64,000 nucleotides of DNA, taken from Bacteroidota bacterium. GTDB taxonomy: Bacteria; Bacteroidota; Bacteroidia; Bacteroidales; Porphyromonadaceae. The DNA is taken from the NCBI GenBank assembly GCA_023396255.1, contig JAEWWU010000013.1, positions 1-64,000 on the forward strand. Direction: 5' to 3'. This document shows, piece by piece, positions 1 through 8,641 of the stretch. Each line of letters begins with the position of its first letter. The first letter of the stretch is position 1. The position numbers and the translations under genes were made by a program. A model generated the notes under the pieces. It searched no databases. It was not told where the DNA came from and was given only the letters and a program-made list of their open reading frames with translations.

Positions 1-36
1 CTTGCTTTCACCCCAAAACAAACTTATTTTCTCAAA

Positions 37-50
37 CCCCCCCCCCCCCC
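37..50. repeat. Poly-C homopolymer tract (14 C)
   Basis: Fourteen consecutive C residues lie immediately before an inverted repeat and about 220 bases before the first gene. Such runs can vary by slipped-strand mispairing, but they can also be miscounted or inserted in assembly. No reading frame that it would switch is visible inside the window. Confidence 0.8.
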
Positions 51-73
51 ATTTAAGTTAGTTTAACTTAAAT
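51..73. promoter_or_regulatory. Perfect 10-bp inverted repeat
   Basis: ATTTAAGTTA, a 3-base spacer (GTT), then TAACTTAAAT. It is directly adjacent to the poly-C tract. It could be a protein-binding palindrome, the end of a mobile element, or a weak terminator for a gene left of the window. It is AT-only apart from the central region and has no following T-run, so a terminator is the least convincing reading. Confidence 0.45.
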
Positions 74-268
74 GGGATGATAAGAGATATTATTTAATCC
101 ATATATAAAACCCTGTGAACAAAACAGAGGGATCTAAAAAGCAAATACATCTGGGCGCAAAATTCCTCTCCCCCCTCGCGAGACAATCGAATGGGAGGGA
201 GAAAAACGGTCGCAACTGAATTTTGCAGGAAGAGAATTGTATCTTTGGGAGAAGAAAAAGAATCCGGT

Positions 269-1408
269 ATGCAAAGCTATTCGTCGTCTCCCAAAGACCA
301 GACCAACCTCTCTGCCCCTCCGAATGGTCGCCCTCTCGACTCAATTACCCTCTTTGAGCAACACATAGGGGCATTTGTGGGAGCCCCCGAGAGAGTTTTG
401 GCAGTGCGCAACTCTGCCTCCGCCCTCACATTGGCTCTGTTTATGTTGCACATAGAACCGGGTGATGAGGTGCTGTGCCCCACCTTTGCCACCTACAAGA
501 GTATCAATCCCCTCATTTCGTTCGGAGCCAAACCCGTTCTCATCGACAGCGAATCGCAAACGTGGAATATATCTCCCAACCTCTTGCGTAAAGCCATTGA
601 AGAACGCAAACAAATCACCGGACGCCTCCCCAGAGCAATAGTGGTATGCCACGCTTACGGGGTACCTGCCGATATGGAAAAAATCACTCGCATCGCTCGG
701 GAATTTGGACTTTCTGTGATAGAAGATGCTCAAGGGGCTTTGGGAGCTCAATTTGCCGGGCAATATTGTGGTACTTTGGGAGACTACGGCATCCTGTCTC
801 TATCACAAGAGACTCCTCTCGACTTGGGTGGCACTGCTGTACTTATTTGTCCCAGTCCCGAAGCACGTCGCAAGGCTCTCTTTTGGGCAACCGGGGCACA
901 CGAACCTGCCCCCTACGAACAGCACGAAAAACTCGGTTTCGACTTTCGCATAGAACCGTTTTTAGCTACCTCAGGGTTGCAAAAGATACAAACCGAAAAC
1001 TTATCTCTCGCCATAGCACTGCAACAACGAACGCATCAAGCCTACAACAAAGCACTTTCGCCCATCTTTGGACTAAGGCTTCTCACCGCCTCTCCCGAAG
1101 CGGAGTACGAACCATCATACCTCCGAACCTGCATTCTGTGCGACAAAACATTGCTCGATTTTACTCGTTCAGAACTCCTCCTAAGTCTGCAAGAAGCGGG
1201 CATCCCTGCCCACACCTTGCATCACCCGTTACATCGGCAAACTGCTTATCGACACTACCCATTCTACTCTTCCGGAATCAGCGAAGAGTGCTTCGACATC
1301 GGTCTGTGCCTATCCGGAGGTTGTACCGTCACCCAAGAACAAGTACTCTCTGCACGCAATGTTATTTATCGACTATTGACCCGATACAGCAATTTCAAAG
1401 ACGAATAA
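269..1408 (+). CDS. DegT/DnrJ/EryC1-fold aminotransferase homologue without the catalytic lysine
   Basis: The fold is that of the PLP-dependent sugar aminotransferase (AHBA synthase) family. I see the SASALTLAL helix at the cofactor phosphate site, GDEVLCPTFATYKSINPL, the PLP-ring aspartate in VIEDAQGALGAQF, and a C-terminal PAHTLHHPLHRQTAYRHYP segment typical of the substrate pocket. The segment that should carry the Schiff-base lysine reads SLSQETPLDLGGTA, so Thr182 stands where Lys is expected and no other lysine is near. An ATG at 191 is in frame, but the ATG at 269 gives 379 residues and fits the family N-terminus better. The gene stands alone, convergent with comM. It may be a non-catalytic homologue or have unusual chemistry; substrate unknown. 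Family assignment is firm, function is not. Confidence 0.8.
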   Translation: MQSYSSSPKDQTNLSAPPNGRPLDSITLFEQHIGAFVGAPERVLAVRNSASALTLALFMLHIEPGDEVLCPTFATYKSINPLISFGAKPVLIDSESQTWNISPNLLRKAIEERKQITGRLPRAIVVCHAYGVPADMEKITRIAREFGLSVIEDAQGALGAQFAGQYCGTLGDYGILSLSQETPLDLGGTAVLICPSPEARRKALFWATGAHEPAPYEQHEKLGFDFRIEPFLATSGLQKIQTENLSLAIALQQRTHQAYNKALSPIFGLRLLTASPEAEYEPSYLRTCILCDKTLLDFTRSELLLSLQEAGIPAHTLHHPLHRQTAYRHYPFYSSGISEECFDIGLCLSGGCTVTQEQVLSARNVIYRLLTRYSNFKDE

Positions 1409-1468
1409 GAGAGTTTAAGGGGAAAATGCAGCTTAAAAGAGAAAATATGCACCTCCGAAAATGGCAAC

Positions 1469-1510
1469 AAAAAAGAGTACTAACCTTGAACTAAGATCGG
1501 TACTCTTCTT
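1469..1510. terminator. Bidirectional terminator between convergent genes
   Basis: AAGAGTAC and GTACTCTT form an 8-bp stem around a 19-base loop. On the minus strand the stem is followed by a T-rich run, so it best serves the comM operon; it could also end the rightward aminotransferase gene. Confidence 0.6.
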
Positions 1511-1527
1511 CACAGAAACCTCTGTTT

Positions 1528-3093
1528 TCACCGAAAAGGAACGGAGGCTATGTCTCCCCACCCGGAACGATCCAAGTTGCGATACATCACCGCCTCCCCA
1601 ATATGTTTGACCTGAACGGTGTCGGCTCCGTCCAAATCGGCCACGGTACGGGCAACTTTAAGGATGCGATCGTAGGCACGAGCCGAGAGGTCAAAACGGA
1701 GCATAGCTTGACGGAGCACCTGAATTGCCTCCTCGCTCAACACAACAAACCGCTTGACCAAATCGGGCGACATTTGTGCATTACAATAAACGCCCTTCTC
1801 GGTTGCAAACCGCTGACTCTGCAACAAGCGTGCCTTAACTACTCGCTCCCGAATGGAAGCACTCGGCTCTGAATCGGTACGCTGCGCCAATTGATCGAAG
1901 TGAACCGGCTTGGTTTCAATTTGTATATCTATCCGATCCATCAACGGGCCTGATATGCGGCGCAGATACTTGGCCGCTGCTCCCGGAGGGCAGACACAAG
2001 CTCGATTAGGATCATTGAAGTAACCGCACGGACAAGGGTTCATAGCCGCAATCAGCATAAAAGAAGCGGGATATGTATATGTGGCTTTGGCTCGAGAAAT
2101 CACTATCTTTCTATCCTCTACCGGCTGGCGGAGAAGTTCCAAAAGCGACTTATTGAACTCCGCTATCTCATCTAAAAAGAGCACCCCGTTGTGTGCCAAG
2201 CTAATCTCGCCCGGCTTGGGCTGAGTACCTCCTCCCACCAAGGCAGGGTTGGAAACCGTGTGGTGCGGAGAGCGAAAAGGGCGTAGCTTGAGAAGCGATT
2301 CGTTTCCCTTGAGTTCTCCCGCCACAGAGTATATTTTGGTGGTTTCCAAAGATTCGCTCAAAGTCAGAGGAGGCAAGATGCTCGGTAAACGCTTTGCCAT
2401 CATCGATTTACCCGATCCCGGAGGCCCTATCATCAAAACATTGTGCCCTCCGGCAGCCGCCACCTCCAAAGCTCGTACTACCTGTTCTTGCCCCTTCACA
2501 TCTCTAAAGTCATCCTTGTAAAGTGCCTGACTTTGCTCAAATATCGCACGTGTATCTATCTCTTTTGCCTGCAAAGAATCTTTCCCGTTAAAGAAATCCA
2601 CCACTTGTTGCAAATGAGATGCCCCATAAACTGCGAGGCGATTGACCACCGCTGCCTCACAGACATTCTCTTGGGGTAAAATCAATCCATCAAACCCCAT
2701 ACTGCGAGCCAAAATGGCAAAAGGCAAAGCCCCCTTAATGGGTCTGATACTCCCATCAAGAGACAACTCTCCGGCAATGAGGTACTTAGAGAGGAGTGCC
2801 CCCGGGAACACCTCATTGCTCGCCAAGAAGCACAAAGCAATGGGCAAGTCGTAGGTAGTACCCTCTTTTCTGATATCTCCCGGGCTTAGGTTCACCACCA
2901 ACCGCCCAATCTCCACCGGGAAAAGACAACTGCGACAAGCTGTTTCGACCCTCGCCCAGCTCTCTCTGACCGCAGCGTCGGGTAGCCCCACAATGGAGAC
3001 GTGCGTTTGCCGATTCCGGCTGTTGTCCAGCTCCACATCTACCGGCAAGGCCTCTATTCCCTGAATAACCGCAGAATACGTTTTTACCAACAT
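1528..3093 (-). CDS. comM: YifB/ComM-family Mg-chelatase-like AAA+ ATPase
   Basis: This 521-residue protein has the family layout: an N-terminal ChlI/Lon-like S5 domain beginning MLVKTYSAVIQGI with VSIVGLPDAAVRES, a central AAA+ domain with Walker A GPPGSGKSMMAKRLP and Walker B GVLFLDEIAEF, the conserved FRSPHHTVSNPALVGGG segment, a Cys cluster (NPCPCGYF...CVCPP) and a C-terminal helical lid. In transformable bacteria ComM is a branch-migration helicase that extends recombination of incoming DNA; here that role is inferred by family. A longer frame starts at a GTG at 3144, but that would run into the upstream gene. The ATG at 3093 leaves only 5 bases after the preceding stop, so it is the last gene of a four-gene leftward operon. 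Confidence 0.93.
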   Translation of the reverse strand: MLVKTYSAVIQGIEALPVDVELDNSRNRQTHVSIVGLPDAAVRESWARVETACRSCLFPVEIGRLVVNLSPGDIRKEGTTYDLPIALCFLASNEVFPGALLSKYLIAGELSLDGSIRPIKGALPFAILARSMGFDGLILPQENVCEAAVVNRLAVYGASHLQQVVDFFNGKDSLQAKEIDTRAIFEQSQALYKDDFRDVKGQEQVVRALEVAAAGGHNVLMIGPPGSGKSMMAKRLPSILPPLTLSESLETTKIYSVAGELKGNESLLKLRPFRSPHHTVSNPALVGGGTQPKPGEISLAHNGVLFLDEIAEFNKSLLELLRQPVEDRKIVISRAKATYTYPASFMLIAAMNPCPCGYFNDPNRACVCPPGAAAKYLRRISGPLMDRIDIQIETKPVHFDQLAQRTDSEPSASIRERVVKARLLQSQRFATEKGVYCNAQMSPDLVKRFVVLSEEAIQVLRQAMLRFDLSARAYDRILKVARTVADLDGADTVQVKHIGEAVMYRNLDRSGWGDIASVPFR

Positions 3094-3098
3094 AATCG

Positions 3099-4112
3099 CT
3101 ACAATTGAGGGGTTTGATGTTTGTTGCCGATTGTCAAAGGCCACTCAAAAGTCTTTCCTTGCCAACGATATAAGCCCGACAGAGGCAACTGAGACAAATT
3201 CAAAGCAGACGCCAAGCGAAGCCGTTTGCCCAAACCTCCATCCAAAAGAAAAGTATAAGGAGGAAGCGAATCTTGTGCTCGAAGCGGTATTTGCTCTTCT
3301 AACGACAAAACAAAGCAAAGGGTGTCTTTTCCGGGGCGAATGCGCAGATTGGCTATTTGGTGCACATCTTCAACCACAGACAAGTAAGCCACCGGGTAAT
3401 GAGACAAAGACCATTGAACGGTGTCGCGAGCCGAGCAAGCCGAAAAAGAAAATGCAGACAAAGCCGAAGAACTGTTGGACGACACCAAAAGATTTGCAGG
3501 ATTACCACCCAACGCCTGTATCTCACGGGCCAACTCTGCTTGTTCGCTCTTGAACGGAAAAAGGGAAGTTACCCATTGCCTTAGCTCCACCTCCTTACTC
3601 AAATCTTTTTCGACCCAGAACCGGGCAACCAAGATCCTCAAAGAGTCTTGCATCTGCCTATACTGCATCTCTGAACCCCGTCGCTCAATAACCTCATAAT
3701 AGCGTTGCAGAAAAGAGCTGTTTTGCCGAGCAAAGTGGGCATAAGAACCTCCTTTATTCTCCTCTTCGAGATAGGAAAGCCACGGATTGTGCGCATCTAT
3801 ATGCAAGCTAATGGAGGGATGAGTAACAAAGTCCAAAGCAAAAACGGCATCATAATCTCCTGCAACCAGATAAGCCGAACGCAAAGAATCGCCCAATGAA
3901 CGTTTTTGGGAGGTGACTTCTGTCGTAAAACGCAGGGTATCGATCACCTGCCCAGACGGATAAGAGAGATACAACAAACAGATATATCCACCGGCATCGC
4001 AATGCTCTGCAGTCAAATGCAGTCGATAGTCGGATTTTTTCTCGGAGCAGGAAGAGAAAAAGAGCATCCAAAGCACTCCAAGAAAGGAACAAGCCAGCCA
4101 AAACTTTTTCAT
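3099..4112 (-). CDS. Putative lipoprotein of unknown function
   Basis: A 337-residue protein with a lipoprotein signal peptide: MKKFW, a hydrophobic stretch, then a lipobox-like FFSSC with Cys near residue 22. The following SEKKSDYRLHLTAEHC leads into a beta-rich N-terminal region that resembles the DUF4369 domain of Bacteroidota lipoproteins (resemblance only). The middle is helical and charged. No catalytic motif is visible. It lies 9 bases after aroA and 5 bases before comM, so it is cotranscribed, but the neighbours do not suggest a shared pathway. Likely anchored in the outer membrane. Confidence 0.75.
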   Translation of the reverse strand: MKKFWLACSFLGVLWMLFFSSCSEKKSDYRLHLTAEHCDAGGYICLLYLSYPSGQVIDTLRFTTEVTSQKRSLGDSLRSAYLVAGDYDAVFALDFVTHPSISLHIDAHNPWLSYLEEENKGGSYAHFARQNSSFLQRYYEVIERRGSEMQYRQMQDSLRILVARFWVEKDLSKEVELRQWVTSLFPFKSEQAELAREIQALGGNPANLLVSSNSSSALSAFSFSACSARDTVQWSLSHYPVAYLSVVEDVHQIANLRIRPGKDTLCFVLSLEEQIPLRAQDSLPPYTFLLDGGLGKRLRLASALNLSQLPLSGLYRWQGKTFEWPLTIGNKHQTPQL

Positions 4113-4121
4113 ATCGATTGA

Positions 4122-5441
4122 TTAAGAAGGGCTATAAATATTGAAAAGAGAGTCCGAACAATATCCTAAACAAGAGAGAAAAAATTTACTCAAGGAGGTC
4201 CAATAAGAGGGAAAGCTCTTGGCTACGACCTCCGGAGTTTGCAGTTGCAGCATACGACCGGTTAAGAGTAACGGAGCCCAAGCCATCAAGTTGCGATGAT
4301 CCCCTTTTGGATCTACGCAAAAGGGTGTGGAAAAGCAAGAGGAAGAGACCCCACTCCCAACGGAAACAAGAGCTTTCCGATCCTTATCGTAGGCAAGGTC
4401 GTAGCCTCCCAAACGGGCAGTTTGCAATAAACTTTCGAGACGATCGCTCTCCTTGTAGCGCAAGTGTTCTACACCTCTGATACAAAAAGGAACCTCCAAA
4501 GCCAAAAGCGTAACGATACAAGAGGGGATCAAATCCGGATTGTTGGATAAATCGCACTCCTCCATTTTCGAATCGGGTTGCGCAACCTTAGTAATGACAA
4601 CACCTCCCTCTTCTTCAAAATCGGTAGCAACCCCCACCCGTTGCATCCACCGAACAACCTCCTCATCGGGTTGATACGAATGACGCCACAGCCCCTTGAT
4701 ACAAAGAGCTGTTCCCAGCGGAGAAAGAGCCACCCACTGATATGGATAAACCGCTGAGGACCAATCCCCTACCCCTCGAAGCAACTCTTGCTCAACTCGC
4801 AAAGGGTCATACTGACCGGGAGGAATCAAAATATCGTCTCCCTCCCTATGTACTTTGCAACCGCAACGCTCCATACTGTATGCCGTAAGAAGGAGGTAAG
4901 TACTGCTTACCCCTTGCAAAGCCCCTTTTAGTCGAAGTCCATTGGGTAAATAGGGAGCCGAAAGCATCAAAGCAGAGGAAAACTGACTACTCACCGTTGA
5001 GCAAGCCTCTATCTCCGATGGAATCGGGTGGGTCAAGTTTCGAGGGCGAGTAACAAGAGGCCATCGTCCCCCCCCTTGCTTGCCTCCCAAGCCACAAACA
5101 TCTCCACCCAAAAGCTGCAAGCTATCGATAAGGGGTTGCATAGGACGCAGAGGCAATCGCCCGTGTCCTTGCAAAGTGACTTTATAAGGGATATGCAGTG
5201 TACAGGCAGCCATCAACAAACGTGCAGCTGTGCCCGATTCGCCCACATCTATACTTGCCTCTCCTGCTCCAAGCGCTTTAATTGCTCGGTACATCACCTG
5301 CAAATCTTTCGCACCGGCTTCACTCGACAAAAGAGTTGCGTACCTCTCGGCAAAACTCTCGAGCGGAGCTTTGCACAACAAAGCCATCGTCAAAAGCCGA
5401 TTGTAATAACTTTTGGATAAGGGAAGAGTAACAGTAAGCAT
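4122..5441 (-). CDS. aroA: 3-phosphoshikimate 1-carboxyvinyltransferase (EPSP synthase)
   Basis: Catalyses the sixth step of the shikimate pathway, joining PEP and shikimate-3-phosphate. Motifs in order (439 residues from the ATG at 5441): LPLSKSYYNRLL (PEP/S3P lysine loop), GESGTAARLL, GRLPLRPMQPLIDSLQLLGG, SSQFSSALMLSAP, the aspartate in NNPDLIPS, and KESDRLESL. The sequence is a divergent Bacteroidota type, but all substrate-loop signatures are present. An in-frame start at 5489 would add 16 residues; the ATG at 5441 puts the lysine loop close to the N-terminus as is usual. It follows the S9 peptidase by 57 bases and precedes the lipoprotein by 9. Its product leads to chorismate, the substrate of the PabB/PabA pair encoded at 9.3-10.3 kb and 40.3-40.9 kb. 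Confidence 0.94.
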   Translation of the reverse strand: MLTVTLPLSKSYYNRLLTMALLCKAPLESFAERYATLLSSEAGAKDLQVMYRAIKALGAGEASIDVGESGTAARLLMAACTLHIPYKVTLQGHGRLPLRPMQPLIDSLQLLGGDVCGLGGKQGGGRWPLVTRPRNLTHPIPSEIEACSTVSSQFSSALMLSAPYLPNGLRLKGALQGVSSTYLLLTAYSMERCGCKVHREGDDILIPPGQYDPLRVEQELLRGVGDWSSAVYPYQWVALSPLGTALCIKGLWRHSYQPDEEVVRWMQRVGVATDFEEEGGVVITKVAQPDSKMEECDLSNNPDLIPSCIVTLLALEVPFCIRGVEHLRYKESDRLESLLQTARLGGYDLAYDKDRKALVSVGSGVSSSCFSTPFCVDPKGDHRNLMAWAPLLLTGRMLQLQTPEVVAKSFPSYWTSLSKFFLSCLGYCSDSLFNIYSPS

Positions 5442-5498
5442 CAGATAGAAAAAGAAGTTATTCTTTTTTTGCACCGGTGACAAATACAACCCAATACT

Positions 5499-8024
5499 TT
5501 ACTCCGGTGTGATGTCGTTCCACCACGAGGGATCATCTTTGAGCCAACGTTGAAACCAAGCCATTATGTAATAGGTCCAACGGATACGCCTTTCCGGATC
5601 AGCGATAAAGTGGTCTTGACCGGTAAAATGCACCATTTCGACTTCCTTGCCCAAAATCTTGAGAGCGTTGTACATATTGATACTCTCTGCTGTGGGCACG
5701 TTGGTATCACTATCCCCGTGCAATAAAAGTAAGGGTGTCTTTATTTTGTGCGCATTAAAAAGAGGGCTACGCTCCACAAAAATATCTTTTCTAGACCAAG
5801 GGTAACTACCGTTGGCAGCTACGGCATTATAGCCCAGTCCCCAATATCCGCTACCCCAGTAGTTGGCAATGTTGCTGATGCCGGCGTGACTCACCGCAGC
5901 AGCAAACAGAGTGTCTACAGTTTGCAGGTACTGTGTCATAAATCCTCCATAGCTCGCACCCATACAACCGATCTTTTCTGGATTGACAAAGGGGTGCTCT
6001 TGACAAAATTGACGAGTTGCCTGCAATATTTCTTGTGCCATAGGTTCTCCCCAGGCGTTCAGGTGACGAGCGGCAAAGCTCTGTCCGTACCCGATGGTCC
6101 CACTAGGGTTCAATGTTAGCACCACGTACCCTTGAGCGGCATACATCGGCAACGAATAAGCTCCCTCCATTCCCAATTGTGTAGGCAGAGTGCCTCCATA
6201 GTAGTAAACAATCATCGGGTAACGTTTAGAAGAATCGAAGTGAGGAGGTAAATAATACCAGGCTTCTATGGGCGTATTGTTATAGGAGAACCTCCACGGC
6301 TTATACTCGGGACGGATATATCCGGAAGACATTTTCTCAGCATCCAAATCCAAAACCAATTTGCTCTTACCTCTTTCCCAAAGGTAGAGCCTATCGGCAC
6401 TGTTCGCACCTTTGCCCACATACCAGATACCGCGAGAGTTTGCCCCTATGTACTTTATATAGGGCTCTCGAATACCTTCAACGGGGAGCAATTGCCGTGC
6501 TGCCTTGTCCAAATGATAAAGAGTTCTGCGGGCTCCATCCACAGCTAAAACGTAAAAACCTCCCTTATGATCGGGTTGTAATTGGTCTATGGAAGGATCG
6601 AAATCAGTCGTCAAACAACGAACTTTCTTGCTTTGGAGGTCCAAGACGAACAGTTCGTGCTCGTATCCGTTGGCGGCTTGTGTTGCCGGGAGTTGCTTAC
6701 CAACCCCTCCAAAGGCATCGGGAGAGCCTACCACAAGCAATTGCCCCGGAGCCATCGGCATATAACGAGCCTCGGCAATGTTAGCTTCATTGTGCAGAAG
6801 CGTATCTGCCTTCCCTGTGAGGTAATTATAAGAGACCAGCGAAACAAAATTGTAGGTTGTACCCGTGGTCCAATTCACCGTATCCAAAGCCAACAACAGA
6901 GAGGGGGAAGTCGGGTGTACGTCCATAATCCGAGCTGTGCGAGAACCGTGCGTCAAAGGTTGCACCACCCCTGTCTGCAACGAGACCAAAGAGATCTGAG
7001 AAGAGTTGCGCCACCCGGGCATTCGGTCGTTGGGATCCCTAAAACGAATGGCCAACGCATCTTTGGCAGGGGCCTGTTCTTCGTGTTGCACAAACAAATA
7101 GTTGCCATCGGGCGACAGAAACATTTGCCCCTTGGGAACATTGTATGCCAATTCCTTAGAAGACTTCATCGGATCAAGGTACTTGAGCAAAAGACGATTG
7201 CCGTGCTCATTTTCTTCGACCACAATTTGTGCCTCCTCGGTCGGATGCCATAATACGTAAGGAGAGGGCACCTCTCGAAGAATTTTTCCCTTGCTATCCA
7301 CGAGCAGGGTTTTCCAACCCTTTTGCACTCCATAAGGCGTATGTAACCCGACCACAGCATATCCTCCGACGGGCGAAAGGGAGAGAGCCCCTACGGATGG
7401 CGTTTGAAGCATAAACGGAAGGTCAAGTGGACGATAGGGTTTACCTTTCTCTACGTGAGATTGAGGATAAAGAATCAAAGGATGCAAAGAGCCCTCAAAA
7501 CAGAGGCGCACCCGTGCCGTATCAACGGACTGTGCCACGAGATTAACCTGAACCAAGTGTGCTCCGGGAGCAAGGACAAGAGGAACAGTTTCATCAGCCC
7601 CCTCTGTGGAGGGGTTTTCTTGCCGAGCCACTTCCGCCCCATCGAGCAAAACGGAAGCAGGTACCGAAGTATTCCAAACCAAAGACGGTTTGCTGTATTC
7701 GTCGGCTACCACGTAGCCATACAAAGTGATCAGGTAACTGTTTTCACCCACCAACGAACCGGTAGGAACAGAGATAAAGCCATCTTCGGAAGCGTGCAAA
7801 AGAGTTTGCTCCTCTTCTTGTTGCTGGGTTGCCGGCGTCGTCACCGGTTGAGCAAGAAAGGCAGATGCATTGAGGGGTTGTTTGTTCACATTAAGAGTAT
7901 CGATCACCCAAGTTTGAGGAATTGCCTGTATTGATCTGTAAAAGAGCCGACTAACCTCCTGCGCTTGCATCTTCAAAAAGAAAAGACACAAAAGCAACAT
8001 CCCCAAGAATCTTCTTTTTGCCAT
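5499..8024 (-). CDS. Secreted S9-family prolyl oligopeptidase / dipeptidyl peptidase
   Basis: An 841-residue exported serine peptidase. The N-terminus (MAKRRFLGMLLLCLFFLKMQAQ) is a signal peptide ending in a typical AQ site. The middle is a long beta-propeller region, and the C-terminal alpha/beta-hydrolase domain carries the triad: Ser691 in GASYGGF, Asp773 in HGDSDTNVP and His805 in GQDHFI. Enzymes of this group remove di- or tripeptides from peptide N-termini, which suits an asaccharolytic amino-acid-fermenting life (inference). Exact specificity cannot be read from sequence. The ATG at 8024 was chosen because it begins the signal peptide; upstream in-frame residues would overlap the TATCTTTG promoter. 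First gene of the peptidase-aroA-lipoprotein-comM operon. Confidence 0.92.
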   Translation of the reverse strand: MAKRRFLGMLLLCLFFLKMQAQEVSRLFYRSIQAIPQTWVIDTLNVNKQPLNASAFLAQPVTTPATQQQEEEQTLLHASEDGFISVPTGSLVGENSYLITLYGYVVADEYSKPSLVWNTSVPASVLLDGAEVARQENPSTEGADETVPLVLAPGAHLVQVNLVAQSVDTARVRLCFEGSLHPLILYPQSHVEKGKPYRPLDLPFMLQTPSVGALSLSPVGGYAVVGLHTPYGVQKGWKTLLVDSKGKILREVPSPYVLWHPTEEAQIVVEENEHGNRLLLKYLDPMKSSKELAYNVPKGQMFLSPDGNYLFVQHEEQAPAKDALAIRFRDPNDRMPGWRNSSQISLVSLQTGVVQPLTHGSRTARIMDVHPTSPSLLLALDTVNWTTGTTYNFVSLVSYNYLTGKADTLLHNEANIAEARYMPMAPGQLLVVGSPDAFGGVGKQLPATQAANGYEHELFVLDLQSKKVRCLTTDFDPSIDQLQPDHKGGFYVLAVDGARRTLYHLDKAARQLLPVEGIREPYIKYIGANSRGIWYVGKGANSADRLYLWERGKSKLVLDLDAEKMSSGYIRPEYKPWRFSYNNTPIEAWYYLPPHFDSSKRYPMIVYYYGGTLPTQLGMEGAYSLPMYAAQGYVVLTLNPSGTIGYGQSFAARHLNAWGEPMAQEILQATRQFCQEHPFVNPEKIGCMGASYGGFMTQYLQTVDTLFAAAVSHAGISNIANYWGSGYWGLGYNAVAANGSYPWSRKDIFVERSPLFNAHKIKTPLLLLHGDSDTNVPTAESINMYNALKILGKEVEMVHFTGQDHFIADPERRIRWTYYIMAWFQRWLKDDPSWWNDITPE

Positions 8025-8056
8025 TTTGTATAATGTTTTTACGGTTCGTATCGGAG

Positions 8057-8064
8057 CAAAGATA
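8057..8064 (-). promoter_or_regulatory. -7 box TATCTTTG for the S9 peptidase operon
   Basis: Perfect match to the Bacteroidota -7 consensus TAnnTTTG on the minus strand, 33 bases upstream of the chosen ATG. A clear TTTG -33 box at the usual distance is not obvious. Confidence 0.6.
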
Positions 8065-8266
8065 CCAAAACTACCCCGAAAACGGCTTGCAATCCCACAA
8101 AAAGGACCAGGGACTGACAACTTCCCCCCTCAAAGTTCAAAATCAACTATTCTATTTACCCAAACCTACTTTCCGAGATTTCTTCTCACACATTTGTGGC
8201 ACAACACCCTCCTGTGTTACGGAAAACTTAATGGGCTAAATACCGGGAAACTCATCCTGTTAAAAC

Positions 8267-8300
8267 AAAAAAGGCTGTCCTCCCGGACAACCCTTTTGTT
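8267..8300 (-). terminator. Rho-independent terminator with T-run
   Basis: On the minus strand GGGTTGTCC, loop GGGA, GGACAGCC is followed by six T and then GTTTT. It lies downstream of pabC and of the candidate small RNA and would stop transcription before the S9 operon. A second small hairpin, GTGGC-ACTG-GCCAC, precedes it. Confidence 0.75.
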
Positions 8301-8379
8301 AGTGGCCAGTGCCACCGAGCTATAATTTACAAGGAATAGAATACGTAATCGGCGGATTGGGACACAGACTACAATTGAC

Positions 8380-8549
8380 AAAAAACGATTCCGTGCCATA
8401 AGACTTTACACATAGAAAGCCTTCAATCCAAAATGAGCCCGTAGGAAAAAGGGGAATAAAAAGATGCGCAGGAGAGAGATAGCCCCTGCAAAAGCCTCTT
8501 CCGGTGAAAGGATAAAAGAGCGGAACACCAAAGGAATCGACCTAAAACT
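8380..8549 (-). ncRNA. Candidate structured small RNA (about 170 nt)
   Basis: No credible gene lies here, yet there is a full promoter, TTG-N20-TACCTTTG, at 8554-8584 on the minus strand. About 150 bases later the segment CGATTCC near the 5' end is matched by GGAATCG followed by six T. Extending inward, GTGTT can pair with GGCAC, giving a 12-bp closing helix. Inside are GGCTTT/AAAGTC and a hairpin GCAGG...CCTGC. Ends held by a closing helix with a terminal U-run fit a stand-alone RNA of the size of 6S RNA, but I cannot show homology to any known family. Confidence 0.45.
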
Positions 8550-8553
8550 CCGA

Positions 8554-8584
8554 CAAAGGTAAGTCAATAAAAAGGATTTTGCAA
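8554..8584 (-). promoter_or_regulatory. Promoter TTG-N20-TACCTTTG for the small RNA
   Basis: The -7 box TACCTTTG (complement of 8554-8561) and a TTG(C) -33 element (complement of 8582-8584) have canonical Bacteroidota spacing. Predicted start near 8548. It sits inside the intergenic space 3' of pabC and points away from it. Confidence 0.6.
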
Positions 8585-8641
8585 TCTTTTGACCATAAAA
8601 ATACTTTTATCTGTCTTCTTTTCTGTATTCTCCGAAGTTCT

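Noticed and set aside
646..1494. 282-codon frame overlapping the first gene
   Set aside because: Arg/Ser-rich composition typical of an out-of-frame shadow of the aminotransferase gene.
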